DNA of 64,000 bases from NCBI RefSeq assembly GCF_016587375.1, contig NZ_BNJG01000003.1, positions 1,798,001 to 1,862,000 of the forward strand, read 5' to 3'. Under the pieces are notes generated by a model. That model made no database searches. It was not told where the DNA came from and saw only the letters and a list, made by a program, of their open reading frames with translations. Each line of letters begins with the position of its first letter. Position 1 is the first letter of the stretch. Made by a program: the position numbers and the translations under genes. The stretch is from Ktedonobacter robiniae. GTDB lineage: Bacteria > Chloroflexota > Ktedonobacteria > Ktedonobacterales > Ktedonobacteraceae. This document shows positions 27,343 to 35,867 of the stretch, one piece after another.

Positions 27343-27469
27343 CACTAGTACTACTTTGGTAGTTTTGTAGATGTGAGCTTGGAGCAAAGAATTAAGGCTG
27401 AGCATGAGCGTGAGGTTTTGTGTACCCCACGTAGCTCGTTCATTAGAAACCACCAAAGTAGTACTAGTG
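27343..27469. mobile_element. 127-bp MITE-like element ending the SDR pseudogene
   Basis: CACTAGTACTACTTTGGT plus AGTTTT (27343-27366) is inverted at the other end (27446-27469) with one clear mismatch over 23 bases. The interior has no coding capacity. No target duplication is evident. It provides the stop codon for the truncated SDR. The 280 bases that follow up to the TetR gene contain nothing I can recognise. Confidence 0.6.
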
Positions 27470-27751
27470 CGTGACCAGAATTTCAGATCACGAGTCATGG
27501 CCGAAACGCACGCCCTGCTTTCGACGATCCCACTACCAGCAACGAACAAGCACAATCCAGCAGAAGCGTAAGGTGACAACAGAAGATAGAGCAATTTCAA
27601 ATAACAAGATACTTGCCGTAAAAGAACCTATTTCATGCTGGGATTGACACGTTGCATATCCCGTGAGATGAGCCACGAAATTCCCACATGGACACGAAGT
27701 TGATCAACCTTCTCGAGGTACTGCCAGTGCTCCTTCTCTGGATCAGCAGCA

Positions 27752-28348
27752 TCAGGTCGAGCGCACTTGGAGGAGTCCCGCGATGAGTAGCTTCACCATG
27801 CGGCGGGCATCGTAGCGCGGGTCGTTGTCGGCGCCAATGCAGAGATTGCCGATGCCACGCATTAGTTCGTAGGCATCCATATCGTCGCTGATCTCGCCGG
27901 CTTGTGCGGCGGCGGCGAGCAACTGAGCGCAAACGGGCACGAGGCGGTCAAGGAAGTAGGCATGCAGCGCGTCGAAGCCTGCGCTGCCGGGTTGCAGGAC
28001 TGCGGCAAGTCCATGCTTCGTGACCAGGAAATCAACGAAGAGATTGACCCACTGACTGAGGGCTGCGTGCGGTGAACCACTCTTTGCCAGCAGGACCGGA
28101 CCAACCTCGGCGCAGGCCTCGACCTGATGGCGGTACACGGCCACCACGAGATCCGCTCGCGTCGGGAAGTGGCGGTAAATCGTCCCCATCCCGACGCCAG
28201 CCGCAGCCGCGATGTCACGCACCGGCGCCTCGACACCGGACGTGACGAACACGGATGCGGCGGCGGCCAGCAACGCCTGCTCGTTGCGCTGCGCGTCGGC
28301 ACGAATCTTTCGGGCTGGTTGCCTCGCTCCCTCGTCGTTGGTTGTCAT
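27752..28348 (-). CDS. TetR-family transcriptional regulator
   Basis: 198 residues from ATG 28348, preceded by GGAGGGAAG; the ORF extends eight codons further but without a ribosome site. The helix-turn-helix is clear: ALLAAAASVFVTSGVEAPVR, DIAAAAGVGMGTIYRHFPTR, ADLVVAVYRH. The C-terminal half is of the SACE_7040/TetR_C type (VCAQLLAAAAQAGEISDDMD). It is divergent from an alpha/beta hydrolase gene, with two inverted repeats in between, so it probably represses that hydrolase and itself. Confidence 0.92.
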   Translation of the reverse strand: MTTNDEGARQPARKIRADAQRNEQALLAAAASVFVTSGVEAPVRDIAAAAGVGMGTIYRHFPTRADLVVAVYRHQVEACAEVGPVLLAKSGSPHAALSQWVNLFVDFLVTKHGLAAVLQPGSAGFDALHAYFLDRLVPVCAQLLAAAAQAGEISDDMDAYELMRGIGNLCIGADNDPRYDARRMVKLLIAGLLQVRST

Positions 28349-28384
28349 CGCTTTCTTCCCTCCATCAAACAATCACTTGACGAA

Positions 28385-28437
28385 ACGGAACGATGTTCCG
28401 TATAATATTAGCGGAACACTGATCCGCTAATATTATA
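28385..28437. promoter_or_regulatory. Overlapping TetR-type operators in the divergent promoter region
   Basis: ACGGAAC-GAT-GTTCCGT (28385-28401) is a perfect inverted repeat. Directly joined to it, TATAATATTAGCGGA (28401-28415) is inverted at 28423-28437 around a seven-base loop. Both contain the same GGAAC/GCGGA-like half-site and TATAAT-type -10 boxes, so repressor binding would block both divergent promoters. Confidence 0.7.
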
Positions 28438-28470
28438 CCATACTCGAAAGAGCTGGGAGGAAGATCTTCT

Positions 28471-29433
28471 ATGAACGAATCAGACATGGCGAGAATGTCC
28501 GTGGCCATGAGTGCGCCTACTCCTATCGTTTCTGTCAGTCCAGTGGTGCTGTCAGCTCCGGGGCGTGCGATGGATTTGCAGATGCGAGTTTCCGCGCCTG
28601 TGACCGGGCGCGATCTACCCATCATCCTCTTCTCGCACGGCCACGGAAACTCGTGGTACCTTTCCTCGTTGAACGGCTACGGCCCGCTTGCCAATTTCTG
28701 GGCTGCTCACGGCTTCGTCGTGATCCAGCCCACCCATCTGGACTCAAGGGTGCTCGGCCTTAGAGATGCTCCCGGAGGCCCCTTGTTCTGGCGGTCCCGT
28801 GTAGAGGACATGAAGCGCATCCTCGACCAGCTTGATCTTATCGAGGCTTCCGTGCCGGAGCTCAGCGGGCGCCTGGACCGAAGCCGGATCGCCGCAGCCG
28901 GGCATTCATTGGGCGGGTATACGACAAGTATGCTGTTGGGCGCGCGGCTTATCGATCCCAAAGACGGAACGGAAGTGAATATGGCCGATTCCCGGATCAA
29001 AGCGGGTGTGCTGCTTGCTGCGCCTGGCAAGGGCGGTGCTGATCTCAGCGCATTCGCGGCAGAGCATTATTCATTCTTCCTGAACACCAGCTTTGCTGAG
29101 ATGACGACGCCAGCCCTCGTGGTCGCGGGCGATAAAGATGTCTCGCCCCATCTGACGGTCCGTGGTGCGGACTGGCATGCTGATCCGTACTTTCTGAGTC
29201 CCGGCCCCAAGTGCTTGCTTACGTTGTTTGGCGCAGAACATGGGCTTGGCGGGATTGCTGGGTACGACGCGGCTGAGACGACCGACGAGAACCCCGAGCG
29301 ACTGGCTGCGGTCCAGCGGCTCACCTGGGCCTACCTGCGCACCGCGCTCTACCCCGAAGACTCCGCCTGGCCCGCAGCGCGCACGGCTTTGATGGAGAGT
29401 CCCAATCCACTGGGTCGAATTGAGTCGAGGTGA
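28471..29433 (+). CDS. Alpha/beta hydrolase, chlorophyllase/dienelactone-hydrolase-like
   Basis: 320 residues. The oxyanion region is LPIILFSHGHGNSWYLSSLN, the nucleophile elbow RIAAAGHSLGGYTTSMLLGA (Ser in GHSLGG), the acid ALVVAGDKDVSP and the likely catalytic His in LFGAEHGLGG. No signal peptide is present, so it is cytoplasmic. ATG 28471 follows GGGAGGAAG. Its promoter shares the palindromic region with the TetR gene. The ester or lactone substrate is not predictable. Confidence 0.88.
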   Translation: MNESDMARMSVAMSAPTPIVSVSPVVLSAPGRAMDLQMRVSAPVTGRDLPIILFSHGHGNSWYLSSLNGYGPLANFWAAHGFVVIQPTHLDSRVLGLRDAPGGPLFWRSRVEDMKRILDQLDLIEASVPELSGRLDRSRIAAAGHSLGGYTTSMLLGARLIDPKDGTEVNMADSRIKAGVLLAAPGKGGADLSAFAAEHYSFFLNTSFAEMTTPALVVAGDKDVSPHLTVRGADWHADPYFLSPGPKCLLTLFGAEHGLGGIAGYDAAETTDENPERLAAVQRLTWAYLRTALYPEDSAWPAARTALMESPNPLGRIESR

Positions 29434-29639
29434 AGCCCTCAGAAGCGCAGTCGCGATTTCTGATCGATTCGGTCGCGGACAACCTCCGAGGCTATCGGAG
29501 CCCTTGGCGAGGCGTTAGACGTCCCGCGACGGTGTCTCGGATATAGGGGGAAGCTTAGCGGCTTCGCCCCACAAGGCTAATAGCTTAGGGAACTCCTATC
29601 GGACAAACTTTTTATTCAAGAGAAAGGGGATTTCTTCTT

Positions 29640-30161
29640 ATGGATATTCAGGATAAAGTCGCTATCATTACAGGTGCATCCGGAGGCATTGGTCTGGCTA
29701 CCACACGTCTCTTTGCGGAGGCCGGAGCAAAGGTCGCACTTGCGGCACGTTCTACCGATACCCTTACTACCATTGTCAATGAGCTTCATGAGCAACATCG
29801 TGAGGCTATCGCGGTTCCCACCGATATGCGCAATAAGGATGCGATTGAGGCTCTGGTGGACAGCGTTTTTCAGCAGTATGGACGCATTGATATCCTCATC
29901 AATAATGCGGGACAAACTGTGCTTGGCAACGTGGCTGATGTAGATATTGATCAGTTTCGCCAGATTTTTGAGCTCAATGTGCTTGGCCCTGTAGAGGCGA
30001 TGCAGGCTATAATCCCAAAGATGCGTCAAAACGGCGGAGGTCTGATCATCAACGTCAGTTCGATGGTTACAAAAATGCACCTGCCCGCCATTAGTGCATA
30101 CGCTGCGACAAAGGCTGCCCTTATGAAGCCGGCCACCCGCAAGGGGTGGCCGGCTTCATAA
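29640..30161 (+). pseudogene. Short-chain dehydrogenase, C-terminus cut by a palindrome
   Basis: Starts normally (ATG 29640 after AGAAAGGGG) with KVAIITGASGGIGLATTRLF, then NNAGQTVLGNVADVDIDQFR, the catalytic Ser region IINVSSMVT and the active site YAATKAAL. A normal enzyme of this type has about 240-250 residues. Here the frame passes straight into the 30120-30162 palindrome after KAALM and ends within it at residue 173. The substrate-loop helices and last strand are missing, so it is probably inactive despite an intact cofactor site. Confidence 0.8.
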
Positions 30162-30162
30162 G
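30120..30162. repeat. Palindrome at the truncated end of the SDR gene
   Basis: CTTATGAAGCCGGCCACCC (30120-30138), five-base loop, then the exact inverse to 30162. It supplies the last ten sense codons and the stop of the truncated SDR. No U-run follows, only GC-rich DNA. Confidence 0.85.
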
Positions 30163-30246
30163 GGCGGCGCGCCCCGTTTAGCAATACAGCCAGGTTGCAT
30201 GATACAATGGACCCAACCATATCAAACACAGGAGTACACATTATTT

Positions 30247-31137
30247 ATGCCTATCGCTATCATTGTTCACGGAGGAGCGGGAACCATTGCTCCTGAAAGA
30301 ATAGAGGGCGCGCGCAAGGGCTGCAAAGAAGCCTCCGCCATTGGCTGGAACGTGCTACAGAGCGGCGGGACCGCGCTCGCAGCCGTCGAAGCCGCTGTGA
30401 GATCTCTGGAAGATAACCCGCTCTACGACGCGGGCACCGGTTCCTACCTCTCCCTGGACGGCAAGATCGAAATGGACGCCGGCATGATGGAAGGACACAC
30501 CTTGCAGGTTGGGTCAATCGCGGGCGTCGAGCTGATCAAAAATCCCATTTCACTGGCGCGCCAGGTGCTGGAAAGCCCGCATGTATTGCTAGTCGGCAAA
30601 GGGGCACAACAATTTGCGCAGGAAAGGGGCATCCCTCTGTGTGAGCTAAAAGACCTGCTCACCGAGGACCAGCACGAACGCTGGAAAGCGGCACGTAAGG
30701 CGCTCGACGAGGGCAAGCTCCAGGAAGGGGAGAAGCATGGCACGGTCGGCGCGGTCGCCATCGACAGCCAGGGGCATTTAGCCGCCGCCACCTCAACTGG
30801 TGGCATCTTCAACAAATATCCCGGACGCGTCGGCGATTCACCGCTGGTCGGCTGCGGCTACTACGCCGACGAAGATGCCGCCGTCTCCTGTACCGGCTAT
30901 GGTGAGGATTTCATCCGTCTGCTCATCGCCAAACGTGCCAGTGATTTTGTAGCTGGTGGTATGAATGCTCAGGAGGCAGCCGAGGCTGCGATCAAAGTGC
31001 TAGGCGCCAGGGCCAGTGGAACTGGCGGCCTGATCATGGTGGATCACCGTGGCAATATCGGCTTTGCCCACAATACCCCCAATATGTCCAGGGCCTCTAT
31101 GCAGGAAGGTATGCAGGAGCCGACCGTCGCGTCATAA
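30247..31137 (+). CDS. iaaA: Isoaspartyl peptidase / plant-type L-asparaginase (Ntn-hydrolase)
   Basis: About 296 residues. The family opening IAIIVHGGAGTIAPE and the oxyanion element PLYDAGTGSYLSLDGKIEMD are present. The autoprocessing site is EKHGTVGAVAIDSQGHLAAA, where the Thr after HG becomes the N-terminal nucleophile of the beta subunit; STGGIFNKYPGRVGDSPLVG is the conserved substrate loop. It hydrolyses isoaspartyl dipeptides and asparagine. I chose ATG 30247 for family length and the AGGAG before it. It is 28 bases upstream of the SIS-domain gene, likely one operon. Confidence 0.92.
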   Translation: MPIAIIVHGGAGTIAPERIEGARKGCKEASAIGWNVLQSGGTALAAVEAAVRSLEDNPLYDAGTGSYLSLDGKIEMDAGMMEGHTLQVGSIAGVELIKNPISLARQVLESPHVLLVGKGAQQFAQERGIPLCELKDLLTEDQHERWKAARKALDEGKLQEGEKHGTVGAVAIDSQGHLAAATSTGGIFNKYPGRVGDSPLVGCGYYADEDAAVSCTGYGEDFIRLLIAKRASDFVAGGMNAQEAAEAAIKVLGARASGTGGLIMVDHRGNIGFAHNTPNMSRASMQEGMQEPTVAS

Positions 31138-31165
31138 AAGGGTTGTGTTGTAAAAAAGGAAAAAT

Positions 31166-31936
31166 ATGAACGAACATCACGATCAATCTGTTTCGCTACA
31201 AGCGTGCTGGCTACAACTCCTCCACATACAGGAAGAACTTCTCACAACACAGACCGAAGCCATTCAGCAAGCGGCGCAGGTCTGTGCCGAATGCATTGAA
31301 TATGGAGGCGTCATTCACACCTTTGGATCAGGGCACTCACGCGCCTTCGCTGCCGAATTGGTCCATCGTGCCGGTGGTCTCGCGCCGATTAATCGCGTCG
31401 ATTTTGAAGATCTCGCACTTTATGGTGACTGGTCATTGAAACATGTTCGTAGTCTGGAATGTGAGCGTGACCTGACGGCGGGAGCTGCATTACTCTCCTA
31501 CCACCGGATCGAACCGCACGATGTCTTTTTGATTGCCTCGCAATCGGGGGTTAATGCCGCTGTTGTTGAATATGCTCTTCAGATAAAACAGCGCCAGCAC
31601 CAGCTCATTGTCCTCACATCGCTGAAGCATACAAGGGAGACCCCTTCACGCCATCCTGGCGGTCAGAAGCTCTATGAACTTGCTGACATTGTGATCGATA
31701 ATCGTACGAGTTGTGGCGATACGCTGCTGGCGTTGCCTTCATCTGAGCAGATCTGTTCGGCCTCGTCGTTGATAGGTGTTCTGGTTGCTCAGCTTTTGAA
31801 TAGCGAAATAGTCAACGTATTGCAATCGCGTGGCAAAGATGTTCCGGCCTTTGTTTCAGACAATATTGAAGGGGGGATCGAGCGTAACCTTTCACTCCAA
31901 CGGCGCTATGAAAAGCGTGTACGCTACAAAGGCTAG
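31166..31936 (+). CDS. SIS-domain sugar isomerase-like protein
   Basis: 256 residues with one SIS fold: VIHTFGSGHSRAFAAELVHR for the first phosphosugar loop and FLIASQSGVNAAVVEYALQI for the SxSG element, followed by LIVLTS. The conserved wording (GGLAPINRVDFEDLALYG) is that of the UPF0309/GmhA-like sugar isomerase-domain group, related to N-acetylmuramate-6-phosphate and phosphoheptose enzymes. Paired with an isoaspartyl peptidase, it may take part in amino-sugar or glycoconjugate salvage; this is inference. Confidence 0.82.
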   Translation: MNEHHDQSVSLQACWLQLLHIQEELLTTQTEAIQQAAQVCAECIEYGGVIHTFGSGHSRAFAAELVHRAGGLAPINRVDFEDLALYGDWSLKHVRSLECERDLTAGAALLSYHRIEPHDVFLIASQSGVNAAVVEYALQIKQRQHQLIVLTSLKHTRETPSRHPGGQKLYELADIVIDNRTSCGDTLLALPSSEQICSASSLIGVLVAQLLNSEIVNVLQSRGKDVPAFVSDNIEGGIERNLSLQRRYEKRVRYKG

Positions 31937-32021
31937 CAGCTGCTCCTGTTTTAAGTAGCGCCTATATCATGCTTTTGTGGAATACTCTCTTTCGAGTTTA
32001 CGCCCTCTACATCTGTGCGCC

Positions 32022-33188
32022 TCAAATGACCACTGGTTGCTTCTGCTTATGCAGCGCATCCATGACCGTCTGGTTGAGATGCAGATGGTCCTGCACCAGG
32101 GCAGGGGTGGTCAACGCCATCCACTGGTTCAGCGACACGTCAGCAAAACGATTACTCTTGAACATCTCCAGGAAGCGCAGCGGCGTTTCGCCCGTATTCT
32201 CAATATAGTGCCCCATGGCAAATGGAACATAGCCCACGTCCCCAGCGTGGTAGTCGAATGTGCGAGCCTTGCCCCCGGACGCAAACACAGTCATACGTCC
32301 CTGGCCTTCGATGTAATACTGCCATTCATCATTATTGGGGTGCCAGTGCAACTCCCGTAACCCGCCCGGTTCAACTTCCACCAGGGCCGCAGCAATCGTC
32401 GTTGAGGCAGGAAAGTTGGTCGAGTCAACGATGCGTACCATCCCACCCCTGCTGTGAATCGGCTCCTGCTCCATCAACCGATAGACGAAGCTCTGTGGCA
32501 CGGTGCCATTGGGGGCAGAGACCTGATCGGCAGATAACTCGCCAGGTACATCACTCTGAAAGATATAGCGCTCATGCGCTGGGATGCTGGCAAAATTGCT
32601 TTCTGCCACACTGAAGTTCTTTGCCAGGATCTCTTTGGGTGTGTGTGCGAACCAGTCGGTGATCAGGAAGGTCTCATTCTCGGAGAAGCTGCCGTTATCG
32701 AACACTAACAGGAATTCGCAGCCTTCCTTCAGACCCTGGATCGAGTGCGGAATGCCAGCAGGAAAGAACCAGAGGTCTCCTTCGCTGACATCCTCGATGA
32801 AGTTGTGCCCATCCTGATCCATCGCCGTCAGGCGGGCGCGACCATTGAGCATGAGAGCCCATTCGGATTCCTTGTGCCAATGTAACTCTCGCACCGCACC
32901 TGCGGTCAAGCGCATATTCACGCCTGCCATCGTGGTCGAGACGGGCAATTCCCGCACCGTCACCTCGCGTGCCCAGCCTCCCTCAGAGAGCCGATTATGC
33001 GCATTGGAAAACGAGAACTTCAGATTAGGAATCGTGCCAGCGTCAGTATGAGGCGGAGTCAGCAAATCAGGATTCTGGAGGTCTAGCAAGACATTGCGCG
33101 GACCCGGGTCGGTTGCGCCAAGTCCGTCTGCCATAGGTTGAGGCACCTCACTGGTCTCTAAGGCGAGGTTCAGTGGTCGTTTCTTCAT
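32022..33188 (-). CDS. oxdC: Oxalate decarboxylase, bicupin
   Basis: 388 residues with two cupin domains, each with a Mn site: RELHWHKESEWALMLNGRAR plus GIPHSIQG in the first and RELHWHPNNDEWQYYIEGQG plus GHYIENTG in the second. The flexible lid near the first site reads GSFSENETFLITDWF; SEN(E/S)T with Glu is the decarboxylase signature, separating it from oxalate oxidase. It converts oxalate to formate and CO2 while consuming a proton. No signal peptide is seen. ATG 33188 follows AAGAGGACAAGG. The 5' leader has a striking fold. Confidence 0.93.
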   Translation of the reverse strand: MKKRPLNLALETSEVPQPMADGLGATDPGPRNVLLDLQNPDLLTPPHTDAGTIPNLKFSFSNAHNRLSEGGWAREVTVRELPVSTTMAGVNMRLTAGAVRELHWHKESEWALMLNGRARLTAMDQDGHNFIEDVSEGDLWFFPAGIPHSIQGLKEGCEFLLVFDNGSFSENETFLITDWFAHTPKEILAKNFSVAESNFASIPAHERYIFQSDVPGELSADQVSAPNGTVPQSFVYRLMEQEPIHSRGGMVRIVDSTNFPASTTIAAALVEVEPGGLRELHWHPNNDEWQYYIEGQGRMTVFASGGKARTFDYHAGDVGYVPFAMGHYIENTGETPLRFLEMFKSNRFADVSLNQWMALTTPALVQDHLHLNQTVMDALHKQKQPVVI

Positions 33189-33260
33189 GGTCCTTGTCCT
33201 CTTGCGGTTCTACGGATAGTAGTGGCATTTCATTGAGTGTGTGTGCTGCTGTTAGAGCAC

Positions 33261-33348
33261 GAAAGTTAGATGCCAGAGGCCAGGCACAGAATGCCTTCTC
33301 TGGCGCCTGAATAGCGCAGGTCTCTCACCTGCATGTACTTTCACTATA
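33261..33348 (-). promoter_or_regulatory. Promoter and structured 5' leader of oxdC
   Basis: On the minus strand TATAGT (33348-33343) is followed by three nested or adjacent stems: GAAAGT/ACTTTC closing the region, GCAGGT-GAGAG-ACCTGC, and GCCAGAG/CTCTGGC with GGCA/TGCC inside. Together they make a three-way junction. It matches no riboswitch consensus I know. The remaining gap (33349-33771) before the amidase gene shows no supported feature; ORFs there lack family features. Confidence 0.35.
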
Positions 33349-33771
33349 CCAGCCCACCCAAAGCGATGTGCCGGATGCCCCTCATTTTGGACTCTTTCGA
33401 TTCACGCAAAGTGATACTGTTGGCAAACCGAATTATAGCCCTCAAAGAAGGGTGGGGAAGCCAGGTGAAGCGATATCGCGAGCGTGACCAGAAAGAGGCT
33501 TGTTGTTTTTGTCCCGACGAGTTGGTTCCTCTCTCTCATAGGAACAACAGCACCTTTCCCCCTGCTCCCTTGCCACTCCAAAACAGCACCACTTCTACTC
33601 CAATGCATTCTCAACTTCTACAGATTCCCTCCGCTAAAGCTGGTCAATATGTTATTCTTAATATTGGTGGCGATGGATCCAAATCAGACCCTATCATCAC
33701 TGGTTTTCCCCGACCCTCTGCTCGCTCGCATCTTTTGTGAAACATGTATTGCATGGAGGTAGTACTTAACT

Positions 33772-35610
33772 ATGATGCATCGACGCATAGCTTTCGCTCG
33801 CCTCTCGCTCCCAGCCTTGTTTACCCTGCTTGTACTGCTCGTGGGGCTCCTGGGAGAACCTTCCCCAGCCAGAGCACAAACGGTCAGCAGCGGCGCAATC
33901 GGCTCGGCCTTCGAACAGGCCAGCAGCGAATTCGGCGTGCCCGCCCCCCTGCTCAAAGCCCTCTGCTACATGGAGGGACGCCTGAGCATGCACCACGGCT
34001 CTCCCAGCATCGACAACGGCTTTGGCTGCATGCACCTGGTCAAAAACAAGCACACCGATACTCTCGACCAGGCCGCTAGCCTGTTGCACGTCAATGCAGC
34101 TCAGCTCAAGACCGACATCGTCACCAATATCCGCGGCGGCGCAACAGTCCTGCGGGCCGAGGCCCTACGGCTCTCTGCCAGTCATACCCTGCCCGCCAAT
34201 CTCTCCGGCTGGTATGGTGCGGTTGCCGCGTACAGCCACGCCACTGTGCGCTCGACTGCGCTGATGTATGCCGATGCGCTCTACCAGATTCTGGGCACCG
34301 GCTTCAATACCCAGAGCGACACCGGAGAGATGGTAACCCTGGCGGCTCAGGCGGTCAAGCCCAATAAGGCTACGGCTGCGGCAGTCCAGGGAACCAGCAC
34401 ATTGCCCGCCGGATGCAGCAATACGCCCACCGGCGACTATTCTGCCGCGGTCAATTGCATTCTGGATCCCAACACCTTCGACTGCACGCTATCCCAAACT
34501 GTCTACCCGCCCTGCAACTACGAGGAGCGCACTGATGCGGGCTACCCGCTGCCAGTGGACTACGTGGTCATCCATGACACAGAAGGCTCCTTGCAGGACG
34601 CTCTCAATGTTTTCCAGAACACCGATCCTCAAACTGCCCCTGGTTCCGCCGCCAACTATATTGTGGACTCGGATGGCACGGTTTATCAGGTAGTCCATGA
34701 TGCGGATTTTACGTATAATTGTGGCAACTACTGGTATAATCAGCATTCGGTCGGTATCGAACACGTGGGCTTCGATGCGACCGGATTCCAGTGGTACAAC
34801 GCGGCCCAGTACCTGGGTTCGGCCAAGCTGGTGGCCTATTTGCTCACCAAGTACCATTTGCCACTGTCTCGCAATGATATCGTGGCGCATGGCACGGTGC
34901 CACCTCCGTTGTATCCGTACGGTCCTAACCACGTTGATCCAGGTCCATACTGGATGTGGGACTACTACTTGGGGCTGATCCATCAGCAGGGCATCCCCTA
35001 TCCGCAGGAGACACTCACGAAGGGAACCATCGAGCTGCACACGAAAAATCATCTGGAGAAAGGCGGAGTGGAATCGCCTGCCGACTTCAACTTCTACTAT
35101 CTCTACAATGGTCCCAGCACCGCCTCGGGGCGCATCCCGCAGTATAGCGACCCCACCGACATTACCGACGAGACGAACAATATCGAGACAGATATCAGTT
35201 ATGCCTACCTGGCTAAGGTCAAGGATCCGGCGGGAACAGGAGATACGCTATACGAGATCTGGTATGGCGAAGATGATCAGGTTCACTTGAATCCCTCCAG
35301 CCAGTTCCAGGACGGAAAACTGGTCTGGCTGGCGGTTCCTCCGGGAGCTAATGTCACCGAGGGAACGGGCACGCTGGTGAGCATCAACGAGAGTGGGGTC
35401 TCTCAAGTCTTCGTCTATGGCAATCCCATTCCCGGCCATATTCTGGGTGGCGTCCCCAATGGGGCGATTTTCGACTCGGGATATACCATCGCACAGGATA
35501 ACTCCACTACCCTGTGGTATGAGATCAACTTCTCCCATCGCCAGGCTTGGATCCCGGCCAGCGAAGTCACGATCGTCCATGCCACACAAACCCAACAAAT
35601 TCAGAAATAG
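33772..35610 (+). CDS. Secreted N-acetylmuramoyl-L-alanine amidase with N-terminal lysozyme-like region
   Basis: 612 residues. A signal peptide (FARLSLPALFTLLVLLVGLL, cleavage near ARAQ) exports it. Residues about 40-180 (FEQASSEFGVPAPLLKALCY, ending in an SGWYGAVAAYS motif) resemble a transglycosylase-like fold. Amidase_2 follows: VDYVVIHDTEGSLQDALNVF, VDSDGTVYQVVHD, VGIEHVGF and HVDPGPYW supply the Zn ligands and core. The C-terminal about 200 residues look like SH3-type wall-binding repeats. It cuts the peptide from the glycan of cell wall. ATG 33772 has GGAGG 12 bases upstream. Confidence 0.87.
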   Translation: MMHRRIAFARLSLPALFTLLVLLVGLLGEPSPARAQTVSSGAIGSAFEQASSEFGVPAPLLKALCYMEGRLSMHHGSPSIDNGFGCMHLVKNKHTDTLDQAASLLHVNAAQLKTDIVTNIRGGATVLRAEALRLSASHTLPANLSGWYGAVAAYSHATVRSTALMYADALYQILGTGFNTQSDTGEMVTLAAQAVKPNKATAAAVQGTSTLPAGCSNTPTGDYSAAVNCILDPNTFDCTLSQTVYPPCNYEERTDAGYPLPVDYVVIHDTEGSLQDALNVFQNTDPQTAPGSAANYIVDSDGTVYQVVHDADFTYNCGNYWYNQHSVGIEHVGFDATGFQWYNAAQYLGSAKLVAYLLTKYHLPLSRNDIVAHGTVPPPLYPYGPNHVDPGPYWMWDYYLGLIHQQGIPYPQETLTKGTIELHTKNHLEKGGVESPADFNFYYLYNGPSTASGRIPQYSDPTDITDETNNIETDISYAYLAKVKDPAGTGDTLYEIWYGEDDQVHLNPSSQFQDGKLVWLAVPPGANVTEGTGTLVSINESGVSQVFVYGNPIPGHILGGVPNGAIFDSGYTIAQDNSTTLWYEINFSHRQAWIPASEVTIVHATQTQQIQK

Positions 35611-35637
35611 ACATACAAGAGGAGCGGGGTATAAACG

Positions 35638-35698
35638 TACTAATGAAATGGGTGGTCAGTTCTCTTTTTGAGAGAACTGACCACCCATTTCATTAGTA
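35638..35698. repeat. Perfect 28-bp-stem palindrome after the amidase gene
   Basis: TACTAATGAAATGGGTGGTC and AGTTCTCT form the left arm (35638-35665), loop TTTTG, and the exact inverse to 35698. Stem 28 bp. It lies 28 bases downstream of the amidase stop. No U-tract follows the stem. Confidence 0.9.
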
Positions 35699-35867
35699 AA
35701 TGCCATGCGCAAGTAATTCTGATCATGGCCCATCTTTGTGGAGTGAAGAAACTTGAAAGAGGGAGTTTTAAATACACTTATCTACAGCAAGATATATAAT
35801 TCAAGGGAGAGAAGGCAGTGAGAGTCAAGGCAGATTGAATGGTTCATGGCGAGGAAGGAGAAGGCAT

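Noticed and set aside
33216..33350. Glycine riboswitch before oxalate decarboxylase
   Set aside because: GAGAGACCTG and CAGGCGCC resemble part of the consensus, but the conserved GAAGG-GCAA and CTCTCAGG elements are absent. Left as an unassigned structured leader.
33333..33740. Two overlapping open frames of 135 and 92 codons upstream of the amidase
   Set aside because: No ribosome binding site, no recognisable family and odd composition; treated as non-coding.
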